Source: Elysia chlorotica (Eukaryota; Mollusca; Gastropoda; Plakobranchidae). Taken from it: a DNA stretch of 64,000 nucleotides. Numbering within the stretch: position 1 is the stretch's first letter; every line of letters starts with the position of its first letter. Location: the NCBI GenBank assembly GCA_003991915.1, contig RQTK01000672.1, positions 38,398 through 102,397 of the forward strand, given 5' to 3'. Under the pieces are notes generated by a model, which saw nothing but the letters and a program-made list of their open reading frames with translations, had not been told where the DNA came from and ran no database searches. Made by a program: the position numbers and the translations under genes. Shown here piece after piece: positions 32,561-44,479 of this stretch.

Positions 32561-33035
32561 TATAGAGAATAAATTGACGGTTGTATTGTAGGCCCTGCAT
32601 TGCATCACCGAAAATGGGTAGGTATACCTAAGCTTTCGTCCTTGTAGTAAAAGGCCATTAGAAACTGGTGTACTCACAACACATGTACGGTATACTTATC
32701 TAGATGGCCAAAGTGTGGGTTTCGTCAAGGACTCTCACATCTAGTAAATACTCAAATTGCACCTTGTGGCTTCTAATTTCGAGTGTCGTAACAACCCGAG
32801 CAGAGTGCACAGCTGTGGGGGTGGGCGTAGCCTTCTAGGGGGACACGGGCAGGGGTAACCGATGGTACCGTTCGACCAGGCTTGAGTGGGTCCGTAACCT
32901 CGTTTTTTTGTGTCCGTGTCCATGAAGCTGGTCCGAGCTGTCAAAGCCCATTAATTACTGGAGGCTTCACCCGGCAAGGGGTCAGTGCTAGTCAGGCCTG
33001 ACCAGGGCCTGGGACGTCACCGTATCCTGGTCTTC
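32561..33035. other. unique sequence, no gene seen
   Basis: Ordinary composition with no recognised family. Confidence 0.6.
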
Positions 33036-33038
33036 CGG

Positions 33039-33039
<1 letters not shown>

Positions 33040-33095
<56 letters not shown>
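33040..33095. repeat. (GA)n microsatellite
   Basis: About 25 uninterrupted GA dinucleotides. Confidence 0.97.
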
Positions 33096-33097
<2 letters not shown>

Positions 33098-33154
33098 GGA
33101 GACACAGAGAGAAAGAGAGAGCACTGTGACCTGCGTGCTTTGCTTGAGTTCACC

Positions 33155-33285
33155 AAGACTCACAGCTACGAAATAATGCCAAAACTTTTTTTTCTTTTTA
33201 TGCCTCTCTTTCATGTACACGAATACTCACGGCTAGGAAATAATGCCAAAACTGTTTTTCTTTTTTTGCCACTCTTTCTTGTAAT
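33155..33285. repeat. 67-bp direct duplication
   Basis: CTCACAGCTACGAAATAATG and CTCACGGCTAGGAAATAATG begin two adjacent copies, each followed by CCAAAACT, a T-rich stretch and CTCTTTC.TGTA. Confidence 0.85.
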
Positions 33286-33554
33286 GCACCATGTTTGCCA
33301 GGGTGATGCAGAAAATGTTTGGTATTTTTATTACCGGTATAAATTTATGAACATTTTGTATGAGGACGTGAGTGTTATCACTTTTATGGATTGGGAGGGA
33401 TCGGGGTTTGATGCGTCCGATTCCAGTTTGATGATTAAAAATATATGTATATATCCTCTTATAATAAACAAAAGATACAAATATCTTCACGATACCATGA
33501 TTTGGATCATAATTGTTTCCACCATTACAACAAAGCCACACAGTGTGCCTAAGA

Positions 33555-33640
33555 GCCATTCTGCTCAATCGGTAAAATGTGGGGCTGAACATTCTGAAGT
33601 TCCGAGTTCAAACTCTAGTTTGGACCATCCTGACTTGTAA
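33555..33640 (+). mobile_element. tRNA-like SINE head, second family
   Basis: TTCTGCTCAATCGGTAAAATG resembles an A-box arm and GAGTTCAAACTC (33604-33615) is a B box with palindromic T-stem halves. The following 150 bp (GTAAAACGCCGCCGTGTCC...) is presumably its body but matches nothing else here. Confidence 0.6.
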
Positions 33641-34629
33641 AACGCCGCCGTGTCCACACCGAATGTTTCAGAAAGTGTAAAAGGCGAGAAGACGTACGGT
33701 GAATTTGGTCACATGGTTGACTCCCTTTACCTTGATTTTGTACATTCTCTTAGCTTAGGAGATCAGATTGTTTTGTATCATTCTCAAAAAATAACTGAGA
33801 ATGTTCAAAAACACATTAAACCAAAATAAGTGCTTAAAGATTTCAGCAACTCAGTGTCGTAGCACAAATTATGTTAGAACTTGTCTCAAACTGACGGTGG
33901 TGGGGTGATGTTGGCAAAAACTAAGTTGTGTGCAATCATCCACGTTTTCGTATACCTTTCAGAGAAGAGTATGTTGAAAGAGACCAGCTTGCCTGACCTC
34001 ACATTGTACGATTCTGGTGATCGTTGCATGAATAATGTGCCGCCTCATTTCTTGCTGAGGGACGTCTCTATCTCTCTATCTCTCTCTCTCTACATTGACT
34101 CCTCATGCGCTTTCAGCTTAACCCTTTCCTGTCACACTGCATGGGCACCCAATCTTTTGTCACAGCGGCTGAGGTAGATCTGATGTGACAGGCCCCAGCA
34201 AACTCGATATCTTATCTTAATCTTCATCTAAGCTGAGGGTCGTAATCTAAGCCTAGAAGACTCGTTCAAGCGTTCAAAAAATATCCAGTGTAAATATTAA
34301 CTCTACATACATAGCATACAACCTGCTCCCCTTCTATTTCTTTTTTCGTCGTTTCTCTTTTTTAATACAAGTTTAGAAAGGAATCAACGATAAAGACAAT
34401 AATACAGTACATGTAATAACCTAGATTTGCCTTCCGCTCAGGAGAAACGTTTCAATCTTATAAAAAGACAACACGTTGTAAATGTCTATAACAGTCTTCT
34501 TCTCCTTATATGTTTCTGTAACCTTGGTACAGGTGCCTTTTATCTATTTAAGTATGATATCGTTTGTTTGGACTGAGATATTCTCATTATATACAACGTT
34601 CATCATGAATGTGGAAAACTGCAGTGGTG
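33641..34629. other. unique sequence, no gene seen
   Basis: Short CT run at 34070-34090; otherwise ordinary AT-leaning sequence. Confidence 0.6.
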
Positions 34630-34950
34630 TCACTAGCCTCAAAGCTTAGGTGACAGGTTTTATAGGGCACGTGTCGCACCAGTTGAATGTCTCGGGTTCG
34701 AATACCCCCTGATGTGCCAGTCTCGGTGCGAAATTCTGTGGTAAATGTTGGGGACGTGAAACTATCTAGATGTTACTTTTGTTTGATGGGATTATCCTGG
34801 AGTGCTCCACATGAAAGACTTTCTCTGCATATGAAACAAATCCTAGGTCTATCCATAGCTCGAGCCACAGCCATAACTCGTCCAATTAGGTTAATGGTTG
34901 AGCTAGGCCGCACTCTGATCATTACATCGTATTGCAAGGAAGCCTGAGGG
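34630..34950 (+). mobile_element. probable SINE with tRNA-like head, third family
   Basis: The B box GGTTCGAATAC lies at 34695-34705 in the palindromic frame GGGTTCGAATACCC, with an A-box-like AGCTTAGGTGACAGG about 45 bp upstream. The body (GTGCTCCACATGAAAGAC, CTCGAGCCACAGCCATAAC) is not shared with other elements in the window; ends are approximate. Confidence 0.5.
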
Positions 34951-35029
34951 TCCAAAATATAATAGCCTCATGTATTCTAATTGCCGGTTTTTAGGCGTTT
35001 ACATATTTAATCTCTATCCCTCGATTGTC

Positions 35030-35310
35030 GGCGGACGAACTGGCTCAAGTGGTAGAGCGTTGGTCTCCAGATCGGGAGGTCCACAGTTCGAATGCCACGA
35101 TCGGCAGATTTATTTGTCCAATTTCGTCCCTTGTAACTCATTGTGTCGGTTTCAGTATAATGTGGCCGGCTGAGACAGGAGTCATGGTATCCCCGCCCTG
35201 TATCGTGCGTGGCAGCACATACTATTGTCATACGTCAGTCTTGCGACCAATCCACAATAAAGCCGATGTAATGCTGACGTTGTACGTGAAACCAGCTCAA
35301 CCCAACTCCT
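35030..35310 (+). mobile_element. main-family SINE, best-preserved copy
   Basis: The head TGGCTCAAGTGGTAGAGCG, loop-like CTCCAGA (anticodon position CCA, as in tRNA-Trp) and B box AGTTCGAATGCC (35085-35096) are at normal tRNA spacing. The body reads CAGTATAATGTGGCCGGC, GGTATCCCCGCCCTGT, GTGGCAGCACATAC, CGTCAGTCTTGC and ends GTACGTGAAACCAGCTCAAC. It is the best reference copy for the head-body junction. Confidence 0.9.
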
Positions 35311-36108
35311 CGCTTGTCATTGTGTTGATTTTAATCATTAATGCAATTGTTTACATTATCCCTCTCTAACCCATGATAACTGTCATGGACCTTTCGCCGC
35401 AACCAATCCCTACTACTGTCTTTCTACACAATAATGTGACAATAATGTTTCAAGATCAGGAAAGATCGACACTCCCAAAAAACAGGGAACTCCAAAGCGG
35501 ACTCCTCAACATGCACGTCTCCCAAGTCGGTCCACGGGGTACCACCGGAGACATGGAGCGAACCAGACAGGGCGGAAAGCTTTGTGGCGGCTAGAGGGAC
35601 GTTCCCTGAACTGCCCAAGGGGGATTACTCTAGCGCTGCGGGGATCTCCCGTGCCCGCCTTGATCGGGTTTGATAGTCGATAACAATCGCCAGAAAGCTG
35701 GCCAGGATCAACACACAGGACGGACGTGGAAATGAGGGCATTAGGGCTTCCAACTGCACGTTCAAAAAAAAGAGTTCACAATGACTGTATTTGTGTGGAT
35801 TTCCCCACAAGCTTTCGCCTAAATTTTTACAATGTGCTCGTTGGTTGAATTGGTAGTGATAGTGAGATTAAAGTCTTGTAAGAAAGAGGAGTCTAAATTA
35901 TGTCATTGCAAATACTTGTACAGTAATCGCGCAACTTTTAGCATGAAGCGAATTGGGATATGCATTGGATATTAAGTAAAACACACAAAACAGGGTCACA
36001 TGTACACACGATCAAAACATCGTTATTATGATTAGGCACATTTCCTCCATCCCATTTCGCTCTATTTCAAGAGCTTCAAACTTAGAACGAGAAAGGCTAG
36101 TTGAGTTT
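35311..36108. other. unique sequence, no gene seen
   Basis: A GC-richer patch at about 35450-35720 without recognisable coding; AT-rich afterwards. Confidence 0.55.
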
Positions 36109-36124
36109 GAGAGAGGGAGAGAGC

Positions 36125-36162
<38 letters not shown>

Positions 36163-36178
36163 AGAGAGAGAGAGAGAA
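36109..36178. repeat. (GA)n microsatellite
   Basis: GA dinucleotides with GCGC and TCAG interruptions; purine-rich to about 36240. Confidence 0.95.
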
Positions 36179-36240
36179 GGGGGGGTGAAGAGAGAAAAGA
36201 CAAGAGGGCAAAAGGTAAACGGACACGGAAAAAAGACAGG

Positions 36241-36954
36241 CGTAAAAAATAGTAGGATGAAGATTACCCATGTTGAGGAATAAGTAAATAGAGATATTAA
36301 ATTGACACCAGAAAACAAAACAGCAAGAAAGCTTGAAAGTAATGAAACAATGAATAATGGCACAGTACCTTTTACGAAGTGGGTAAAGAGAAATGTCAAA
36401 ATAGAAACATTACTTTTAAATGATAAATACATGTACATCTTTGAAAGCAGATGGGAGGGTGTTGTAAGTTAGACAATTTTGTTGGAAAATAAAAGAACAA
36501 AGAAAAGCACAGATTTCTATTAATACTAATAGACGTCTGTGGAGTAAAGTGGTCTCGCGCGGGGAGAGTGATGTGGCTTAAGGGATCTACGTGTGTGGGG
36601 CGTCATTGTGGCGTGAGTGAGCTTTGTGATTGCATGTTGCTCAACGCCGTGACACCACGTCACTTTGTTCCTTCCTGGACACATGCTCGCTGACAGAAAT
36701 CCGAGCAGGCAATTTCCTTTCACAGCGAGCCAAATCGGACGTAGGGGATATTAGTATTATTACATTCAGGCGCTCGCTCGGGTAGGTAACATTTGCATGC
36801 ATCCCCAGTTTGGCATTGAGTAAAGTACGTTGATGTTGTTGTTGTTGTTGTTGCCCTGTTTTTTGGTTGCCGAGCGAGTTGCAATGCGTGGTGCTATTGT
36901 ATGCCGTTTCATGGTGATATTCGTCAAATGATTTGACTAGCACAGGCTATGATT
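36241..36954. other. unique sequence with (GTT)n; no gene seen
   Basis: The repeat-free block 36535-36830 includes ATTTGCATGCAT (octamer-like) and CACGTCA. A (GTT)n run lies at about 36834-36854. Confidence 0.5.
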
Positions 36955-36955
36955 T

Positions 36956-36956
<1 letters not shown>

Positions 36957-36996
<40 letters not shown>
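36957..36996. repeat. (GA)n microsatellite
   Basis: About 19 GA dinucleotides, then a purine-rich GGGGGGAGGG patch. Confidence 0.95.
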
Positions 36997-36998
<2 letters not shown>

Positions 36999-36999
36999 G

Positions 37000-39631
37000 G
37001 GGAGGGAGGAAGTAACAACATCCCGTATGTGGGTAACCATCTCGCTGTCAGGCGGCGCCGTCATCTCTCATAGGGACCTGATAATCGGCTCTCCAGGCCA
37101 GACAAAATGGCACTCTAGGAAGCCATAGGGCTGGCGTTGCAAGTGATGCATACAAATTAATGGCGGGTAGTTTTTGTCGGGCTGTTTAGTGTTATGATTG
37201 TTATTGAAATGTCCTTCCCCCGTGACAGGAACATTAGCGCACGCGCAATGGTTCAGTGGCTGTTGGGTTTATTGCATGGAAATGCATGTTTATTGTTCGC
37301 GTCGCTTTTGTCTTTGGTCTCTTATGCAAAACTGGCAAAATAGGAAGAATAAAATGAAATGTGTCCTAGTGACGTGCTGTCGCTCAAACCTGCGTATAAT
37401 GTTAGTTTTAGGATTTAGAGGGGTAAAAAAAATACAGGGATTATACAAAAAGGAAAGAAAGAACGGAATCGCATTAGTGTGGCTGGCTTTGCATCATGTG
37501 ACCTTTGTATAGATTCTAATCTTGTGGGATTTCTATAGTATTTGTACACCGTTTTTGGGCTTGTGACAGGTTTCTGAAAAGAGTTGTGCGTGTATGTTCG
37601 TGTGTGCTTGCGAAGCGGTGGAGGGGTTGTTATTGAGCACAAAGCTGCGGAACGGGTAAAGAACTTAGAGGGTTAAATGTTTAGAATGGTAATGGTGGAG
37701 CAGATAACGCGGGGCGGAATGGGGGCAGGTATTTGATTTTTCCCCAAGGACTGCAGAAATATGAAAACCTGAGCATGAAAAAGTGATGAAGTATACGCCA
37801 AGAGCGGCGGAGGGCGTACTTATCAAATGTACCAAACCACAGGAAGATTCTTTTTAATGAAAACATAATCTAAGAGCATAATCGTTGTTTTAAAGACCTC
37901 TACCGTCACCGGAAGCGGCGAGAACCACAAAACACCTCGCCTGATCATTGATCAGATCCCACAGATCGCACAGATAATTATAATCGACCAGATAATCAAT
38001 CAGATGGTCCATGCTTCCACAAAGGCGCAGCGGGAGGCACGCGCGACTGGATGTGGTGGTAGCGCGGACGCCCCGATGTGAGCCGTTTTGTCTGTTTTCA
38101 CAGAGCACACGGTAGATTGATGAGTGCGGCCGTGCTGTCTAAACGTGTGCACACTATTATCTATACAGTAGATAGGCTATCCAAAATTTGTGGGGATAAG
38201 ATAGTAGGTACAAAGATAAAGCCGATTTAGACGTACGACTTGGCGCGTATTTACATACATTCTAGTCGGATGTCGAAATCTACTCATCCCTTGTACATGC
38301 ACCCTCTAGGCCTACTGAATAACCAACTGTGCGCCTCGTTACTCCTGCCTGGACCCGTTCAATAATTTTCATACACGGAGATCTACACAATGGGCCTTTC
38401 TTTAGATTTATCTGGATTCATGGACTGTTAAAAGAGAATCAATCATAACGAAAAATAAAAATAACGAGGCACGATTTAGGATTTATAACAGTACAAGCTA
38501 GAAAAACAACAACATCAACAGCAACAGCAACATCAACAACAGCAACAACATTAACGGAAGACTCAAAAAGAAAGTATAGTGTACACAGCAATGTAAATGT
38601 TACTGATTCTTGGTTTCGCGTTATAAACAGAAAAAAGGCGATTACAATAAGTCACGAACAAACAGAGACAAAAAAAAAGAAAATAAATTAAGGTTTAAAA
38701 TATTTTTGTAGCTACTCACACACAAGAAGTGGATACATTTCGCGTATTATATATTGGCACATAGCTCAAACAGAGTCCTTGGTTAAAACACGAGCCAAGA
38801 CCGATGGCATAGACTAAACATATATTATCGTACATGTACTAATCATTTTAAAACCATGAACATGCCAATCGGAAAACGAGCGTAATGAGGCGGACCGCCA
38901 ATAAGTTAATTAAGTCAACAATGATACAGATTGGTTCCCTGATAAACCCACCGATACGTGCTGGGGTCTGCTATGAAAAAAACAAAAACAACGGAAACCT
39001 TGCGCTTACACATTTATTTTGCTTCATGCTTTTCGTATGAACGAAAAATGTTCCGGATTCGCTCTTGTTTTTAGTAAATATTATGATAGACAAACAATTT
39101 GGTGTTTTTTTTAATCCTTGTAATGCTTGATATGATTAGCATTTAAAATGTTTAAATGAACAATTTAATGGAAATAACAATAATGAGGATTGTGGTGATA
39201 ATGGCAATAAAAACTGACATGTCTAATTATAGCTAACGCGCTGCAAAAACATTGAGTAAATACTTTGCAACAAAAGAGTCTTTCTTAAATTATTTTTCAT
39301 AGAAAATTCAGCAATCGTGGCAAAAGAAAACACACACACACTAAAGAGGCATATTCAATACTATATAATTTATCTTTTTAATGAAATAAAAAAAAAGGAA
39401 AAGAAAAAATAAGAATCCACTAATTCTTGCAAGTAAAATACATCAATAGTGTTACCATTACTAATTATATTTTAATCAAGAAAAGAAGAGAAAGAAAAAG
39501 AAAAGGGAACAGTCCAAATTAATGCAAATTTTTTTTTGTTGCTTTGTGTCTTTTGAAACGTGAACTTTGGAGTGACATATCTTTTCTGTGAGCATTAGGG
39601 CCTAGAATATGCTTTCATGGCAAGCTGGAAA
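37000..39631. other. unique sequence; two candidate regulatory blocks, no gene seen
   Basis: 37020-37260 is repeat-free and GC-balanced with GATTGTTATTGAAATG and AATTAATGG. 38850-38950 packs three CCAAT/ATTGG cores, GTTAATTAAG and AACAATGA within 100 bp. A CAA/CAT-rich run lies at about 38506-38552. From 39050 the sequence is AT-rich. No coding signature. Confidence 0.4.
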
Positions 39632-42335
39632 CTTCTCCGCTTTTATCACAACAAAACAAAGAGGCCGAGCAGGTTGCAGATCTGTGAAGGAAGAGATTAA
39701 TCAACATAGAGGGACTTAGGAGGGCCCACACGTCGTGCAAGGGAAGCAGAAAAAAATGACTTGTAATAAGCTCCACATTTTGCACACATTAAAAAAAACA
39801 ACTGTCTTATTATCGTCCTGCGTCTGAATTTATAGCCCTGGAGCGGGACTCCAATAACAAAAGTGTTTGCATAATAAGAGCTGTCGCTGCATTTAGAGAA
39901 ATAAAGCCTTGATTACCCGTTAACCCATCGTAGCCATTTCCATGCTAAAGACTCATTGTGCTTAAATATTTTTTTTAATATAGCTGTGGACTCCTTGTTA
40001 GAAAATGGTGATGGCGTTTGATACACCTGGACATTAAAGTTCGGTTTTTACTGGGTCAGAAAGCACACATTATATTCTTCATAATAGGATATGAATCTAC
40101 ACTACATTTGTTTAAAAATCAAAGTTTAGTCAACTATATTGAGCAAGAGTGATGCCGACGTGTGTTTCTTTTTAAATAAAAATCAAGTTTGCACTTGTGT
40201 GTATATTTCTATTCATTATGTTAACGTTTTGTTAACGTCTTTCACGGTGTAGAATGAAGTTGAAGGTTGGTCTTATTGTTTTGAAGTTAACGTTTTCTAG
40301 GAATTCCTCCTTCTCCGCTTTTATCACAACAAAACAAAGAGGCCGAGCAGGTTGCAGATCTATGAAGGGAGAGATTAATCAACATGGAGGGAATCAGGAG
40401 GGCCCACACCTCTTTCAAGGGAAGCACAAAAAATGACTTGTAATAAGCTCCACATTTTGCACACATTAAAAAAAAAACTGTCTTATTATCGTCCTGTGTC
40501 TGAATTTATAGCCCTGGAGCGGGAGTCCAATAACAAAAGTGTTTGCGTAATAAGAGCTGTCGCTGCATTTAGAGAAATAAAGCCTTGGTTACCCGTTAAC
40601 CCATTATGTCCATTTCCACGTTCCACGTTTTTTTTTTAATATAGCTGTGGCTCTTTGTTAGAAAATGGTCATGGCGTTTGATACACCTAGACATTAAAGT
40701 TTGGTAATAATTGTGTCAGCACACATTATATTCTTCATAATAGGATATGAATGTACACTACATTTGTTGAAAAATCAAAGTTAAAACAACTATATCTGGC
40801 AAGAGTGATACTGTGTATCTTTTTAAATAAAAATCAAGTTTGCACTTGTGTGTATATTTCTATTCATTTTGTTAACGTTTTGTTAACGTCTTTCACTATT
40901 GTTTTGAAGTTGACGTTTTCTAGGAATTTCTCCCCTCTGCTTTTATCATAACGAAACAAAGAGGCCGAGCAGGTTGCAGATCTGTGAAGGAAGAGATTAA
41001 TCAACATGGAGGGAATCAGGAGGGCCCACACAGATTAATCAACATGGAGGGAATCAGGAGGGCCCACACGTCGTGCAAGGGAAGCACAAAAAATGACTTG
41101 TAATAAGCTCCACATTTTGCACACATTAAAAAACTGTCATATTATCGTCCTGTGTCTGAATTTATAGCCCTGGAGAGGGAGTCCAATAACAAAAGTGTTT
41201 GCATAATAAGAGCTGTCGCAGCATTTAGAGAAATAAAGCCTTGATTACCCGTTAACCCATTGTGGCCATTTCCACGTTAAAGACGCATTGTGCTTAAAAT
41301 TTTTTTTTAATATAGCTGTGGACTCTTTGTTAGAAAACGGTCATGTCGTTTGATACACCTGGACATTAAAGTTCAGTAGTACAATGTAATTGTGTCAGAA
41401 AGCACACATTATATTCTTCATAATAGGATATGAATGTACACTACATTTGTTTAAAAATCAAAGTTTAGACAACTATATCTGGCAAGAGTGATACTGTGTA
41501 TCTTTTTAAATAAAAATCAAGTTTGCACTTGTGTGTATATTTCTATTTATTTTGTTAACGTTTTGTTAACGTCTTTCACGGTGTAGAATGAAGTTGAAGG
41601 TTGGTCTTATTGTTTTGAAGTTAACGTTTTCTAGGAATTCCTCCCTCTCCGCTTTTATCATAACAAAACAAAGAGGCCGAGCAGGTTGCAGATCTGTGAA
41701 GGAAGAGATTAATCAACATGGAGGGAATCAGGAGGGCCCACACGTCGTGCAAGGGAAGCACAAAAAATGACTTGTAATAAGCTCCACATTTTGCACACAT
41801 TAAAAAAAACTGTCTTATTATCGTCCTGTGTCTGAATTTATAGCCCTGGAGCGGGAGTCCAATAACAAAAGTGTTTGCATAATAAGAGCTGTCGCTGCAT
41901 TTAGAGAAATAAAGCCTTGATTACCCGTTAACCCATCGTAGCCATTTCCACGTTAAAGACGCATTGTGCTTAAAAAAAATTTTTTTAATATAGCTGTGGA
42001 CTCTTTGTTAGAAAATGGTCATGGCGTTTGATACACCTGGACATTAAAGTTCGGTAGTAATTGTGTCAGAAAGCACACATTATACTCTTCATAATAGGAT
42101 ATGAATGTGCACTACATTTGTTTAAAAATCAAAGTTTAGACAACTATATCTGGCAACGATTGATACTGACATGTGTATCTTTTTTAAATACAAATTTAAA
42201 ATTTGCACTTTTGTGGATACTTATAATAATATTCATTTTGTTAACGTTTTGTTCATTTTCTAACGTCTTTCACGGTGTAGAGTGAAGTTGAAAGTTGGTT
42301 TTATTGTTTTGAAGTTCAAGTTTTCTGGGAATTCC
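39632..42335. repeat. tandem array of four 620-710 bp units
   Basis: The marker GAGGCCGAGCAGGTTGCAG lies at 39661, 40339, 40961 and 41673 (periods 678, 622, 712). A partial fifth unit ends at 42335 in GGGAATTCC. Each unit has a well-kept core of about 300 bp (GAGATTAATCAACAT, AGGAGGGCCCACAC, GAATTTATAGCCCTGGAG, CCAATAACAAAAGTG, GCATAATAAGAGCTGTCGC, GATTACCCGTTAACCCA) and a more variable AT-rich remainder. Unit 3 carries an extra 40-bp internal repeat at 40998-41070. The 60-codon frame MKLKVGLIVLKLTFSRNSS recurs in units but is short and unsupported. Confidence 0.95.
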
Positions 42336-42674
42336 TTGAAGAGTTTACCTTACTACTCAACCGCAGTATCTCCCAGGACAATCATACAACGTTGGATGTT
42401 TGACTGTGTTATCCTTATTCCTGAATACATGTCACTCATCAACCAACAAGTCTTCTTCAGGAAATGGTATGGGATTAATTAGAAAAGTTTATACAAATCG
42501 TACATTAATTAAAATTTATTTCACGAATTGCCCACTCTTTGTCCATTGTATACTGTTGCGCTCCTCTCTCATGGAGAAACTTGATCGGATAAACAGCTGC
42601 ACAACTGCACAGCTGCACTGTCCTGCACTGTCCTGCACAGCTGTCAGATCATACACGTCATGATTGTTCTGCCT
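42336..42674. other. unique sequence with short CTGCAC repeats
   Basis: CTGCACAACTGCACAGCTGCA-type short direct repeats near 42595-42650; nothing else recognised. Confidence 0.6.
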
Positions 42675-42802
42675 ACAGACCTAATCAAGCTGTTCCGAAT
42701 GGAGGAAACCTGTGATCTATACATGCGTACAACTACAGTGCTAACCAGGACCTACCGGTAGATATTTTGGGCAGCCCTCATTGCCGTGTGTCAGGGCTGG
42801 AC

Positions 42803-43050
42803 TAATGAAGGCTTATCAATCGAGTTTACACTATACAAAACGCACGTACAGACATGAAGACATCAACTTTACATTCTCTATAGAGGGAGGGAGAGAATTC
42901 TCTCCCTCTCTCCGGGTTTAACGTCTCCTAGGTTCCCCTGGGGGATCCTATACGGCGACAGAAGATATGTTCAACTTGCCTGTAATAGTAATACATGTAC
43001 TGATGAAGGCTTATCAATCGAGTTTACACTATACAAAACGCACGTACAGA
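42803..43050. repeat. 198-bp insertion/duplication in copy A flanked by 50-bp direct repeats
   Basis: TGAAGGCTTATCAATCGAG through CACGTACAGA occurs at 42803-42852 and again at 43001-43050; copy B has it once. The inserted part contains a 22-bp perfect palindrome centred on GAATTC (42887-42908) and a SINE 3' end. Confidence 0.9.
42901..42959 (-). mobile_element. SINE 3' end with GA-rich tail
   Basis: On the minus strand, CGCCGTATAGGATCCCCCAG, then AACCTAGGAGACGTTAAACC leading into GGAGAGAGGGAGAGA. Same 3' end as the fragments at 15.9 and 51.9 kb. Confidence 0.75.
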
Positions 43051-43874
43051 GAAACTTGATGCATTATATACGACAGACTTGGTTGTGATAGGGGGAGGCT
43101 TTCTGCAATAATTAATCCATTAATTTAACGCAGTTGTGTCATGGGCGTGAAAAATGATGCGCTTTGTGTGGGCATGGCGTCTCCCCAGTGCAGCTCATGG
43201 CAAGAGCACCACAGGCAGAGAGAGCCCCACAAGGAGAAAGAGAACGGGTGGTGGCGAGCAGGTTTTATTGCAATTAGCATAACAACATAACGCGATCGTG
43301 TTGCTGCAGTGTTAAGTTTGATTTATCTTCTTTTGAACAGAGTTTGGGCCTGGGTCGCCATGACATGCACATCACTGTTGGGTATCGTAGTCCGCAGGAG
43401 GCTCTCATATGTCTGGAAACATGCCACGGTGCGGCGCGTGGGGGTACAATTACAGCCATTGATACACGATTAAGTCATCAGAGTTTCCAATCAGCCAGCA
43501 ACGTAATAGATAAGCCGAAAAGCCTTTGATTGAAAAACAAAAAATTAAGTAAATATGGATTAAACATTTTGTAATGCATCATGAAGCTTTGCGTTTGTCA
43601 CAAACCAACTCCAGATGGTGGGTTTTCATTGGTCTAGATTTAAATTAGGAAAACAATCGAACGGCGTTATTATATATTTATGAATAAAGGAAAGAAACGT
43701 GTAAATGGGTCTCATACTAAAGGATGAGCACTTTTAAACATAACTTTTAAAACTGGATAAAAATATTTTCTCATTTAAGGAATTGTTGCTGTTCCTACAA
43801 ACGATAAAAGGCACAAAACGATGTTCGAATTAATTTATTGGTAATTGTCAGGGCTTGCAACATTGGTTCATTTA

Positions 43875-44440
43875 TCAAGTACCGGGTCTAGAGCAAACGT
43901 AAGTGATCATAACACGCCAGTCTTGTGTTTGTTCAGACAACTAAAGTCTAGATTTAAATTGCTCCTATTTGTTTCCACATCTATTTAGAATATCTAAATA
44001 GGTGATTCTTTGTCTACCTTTACGTCTTTTACCATCAAATTTTCCAGTTAAGGTTGATTGTTCAATATTTTTGCGTTTTTTTAGATGTCCTACAAATTCC
44101 ATTTGCCTTTCTCTTACAGTTTTTTTTTTATTATTCAAAGATCCGCCTAATCTAGCCTCACTTAGCACATTCTCGTTTGATATCTTATAATATAATTATA
44201 CTTCCATGATAATTGTAGTCTTTTTTAACATAATCTGTTATTGTCCTACTTTCACAACCATGCAAAAGGGTTGACGAAACATAATGTTTTAAGAACCCTT
44301 AGTTTTGGTCCAAATCCTATATATTTTCTTGCAAATCGTGCTCATTTAATGTGTCCTTGGCCTATTGCAATTATTCTCTTTACTATTGTGATACATTTAC
44401 CATCTGATCTTAATTCATGCGTGCTGGATTTCTAATCTTT
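43875..44440 (-). mobile_element. decayed LINE C-terminus in copy A
   Basis: Minus-strand reading gives LRSDGKC..IVKRI, then KLRVLKTLCF, then a long open stretch: ISNENVLSEARLG, TVRERQMEFVGHLKKRKNIE, LTGKFDGKRRKGRQRITYLD. After two in-frame stops it reaches DWRVMITYVCSRPGT and a stop at 43875-43877. This is the standard C-terminal layout of many non-LTR retrotransposon ORF2 proteins (SDGKC..I..RI, RERQ..F.GH, G.R.RGRQR.TYL, WR.MI). No RT motifs remain, so it is a 5'-truncated, inactive insertion. Confidence 0.85.
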
Positions 44441-44479
44441 GAACTTTTTGCCACATAAATTTGGATAAAGACGAGCGCC

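Noticed and set aside
33140..33640. 166-codon frame on plus strand
   Set aside because: It begins without ATG, runs through a T-rich 67-bp duplication, and its C-terminus is a tRNA-like SINE head.
43344..43529. Frame conserved in both copies of the 2.6-kb duplication (also 45831-46046)
   Set aside because: Most of the visible differences between copies alter amino acids, so there is no sign of protein-level constraint; the similarity is due to recent duplication.
43965..44168. 67-codon minus-strand frame as a host gene
   Set aside because: Sequence such as RERQMEFVGH and GRQRITYLD is the C-terminus of a non-LTR retrotransposon, with stops on either side.
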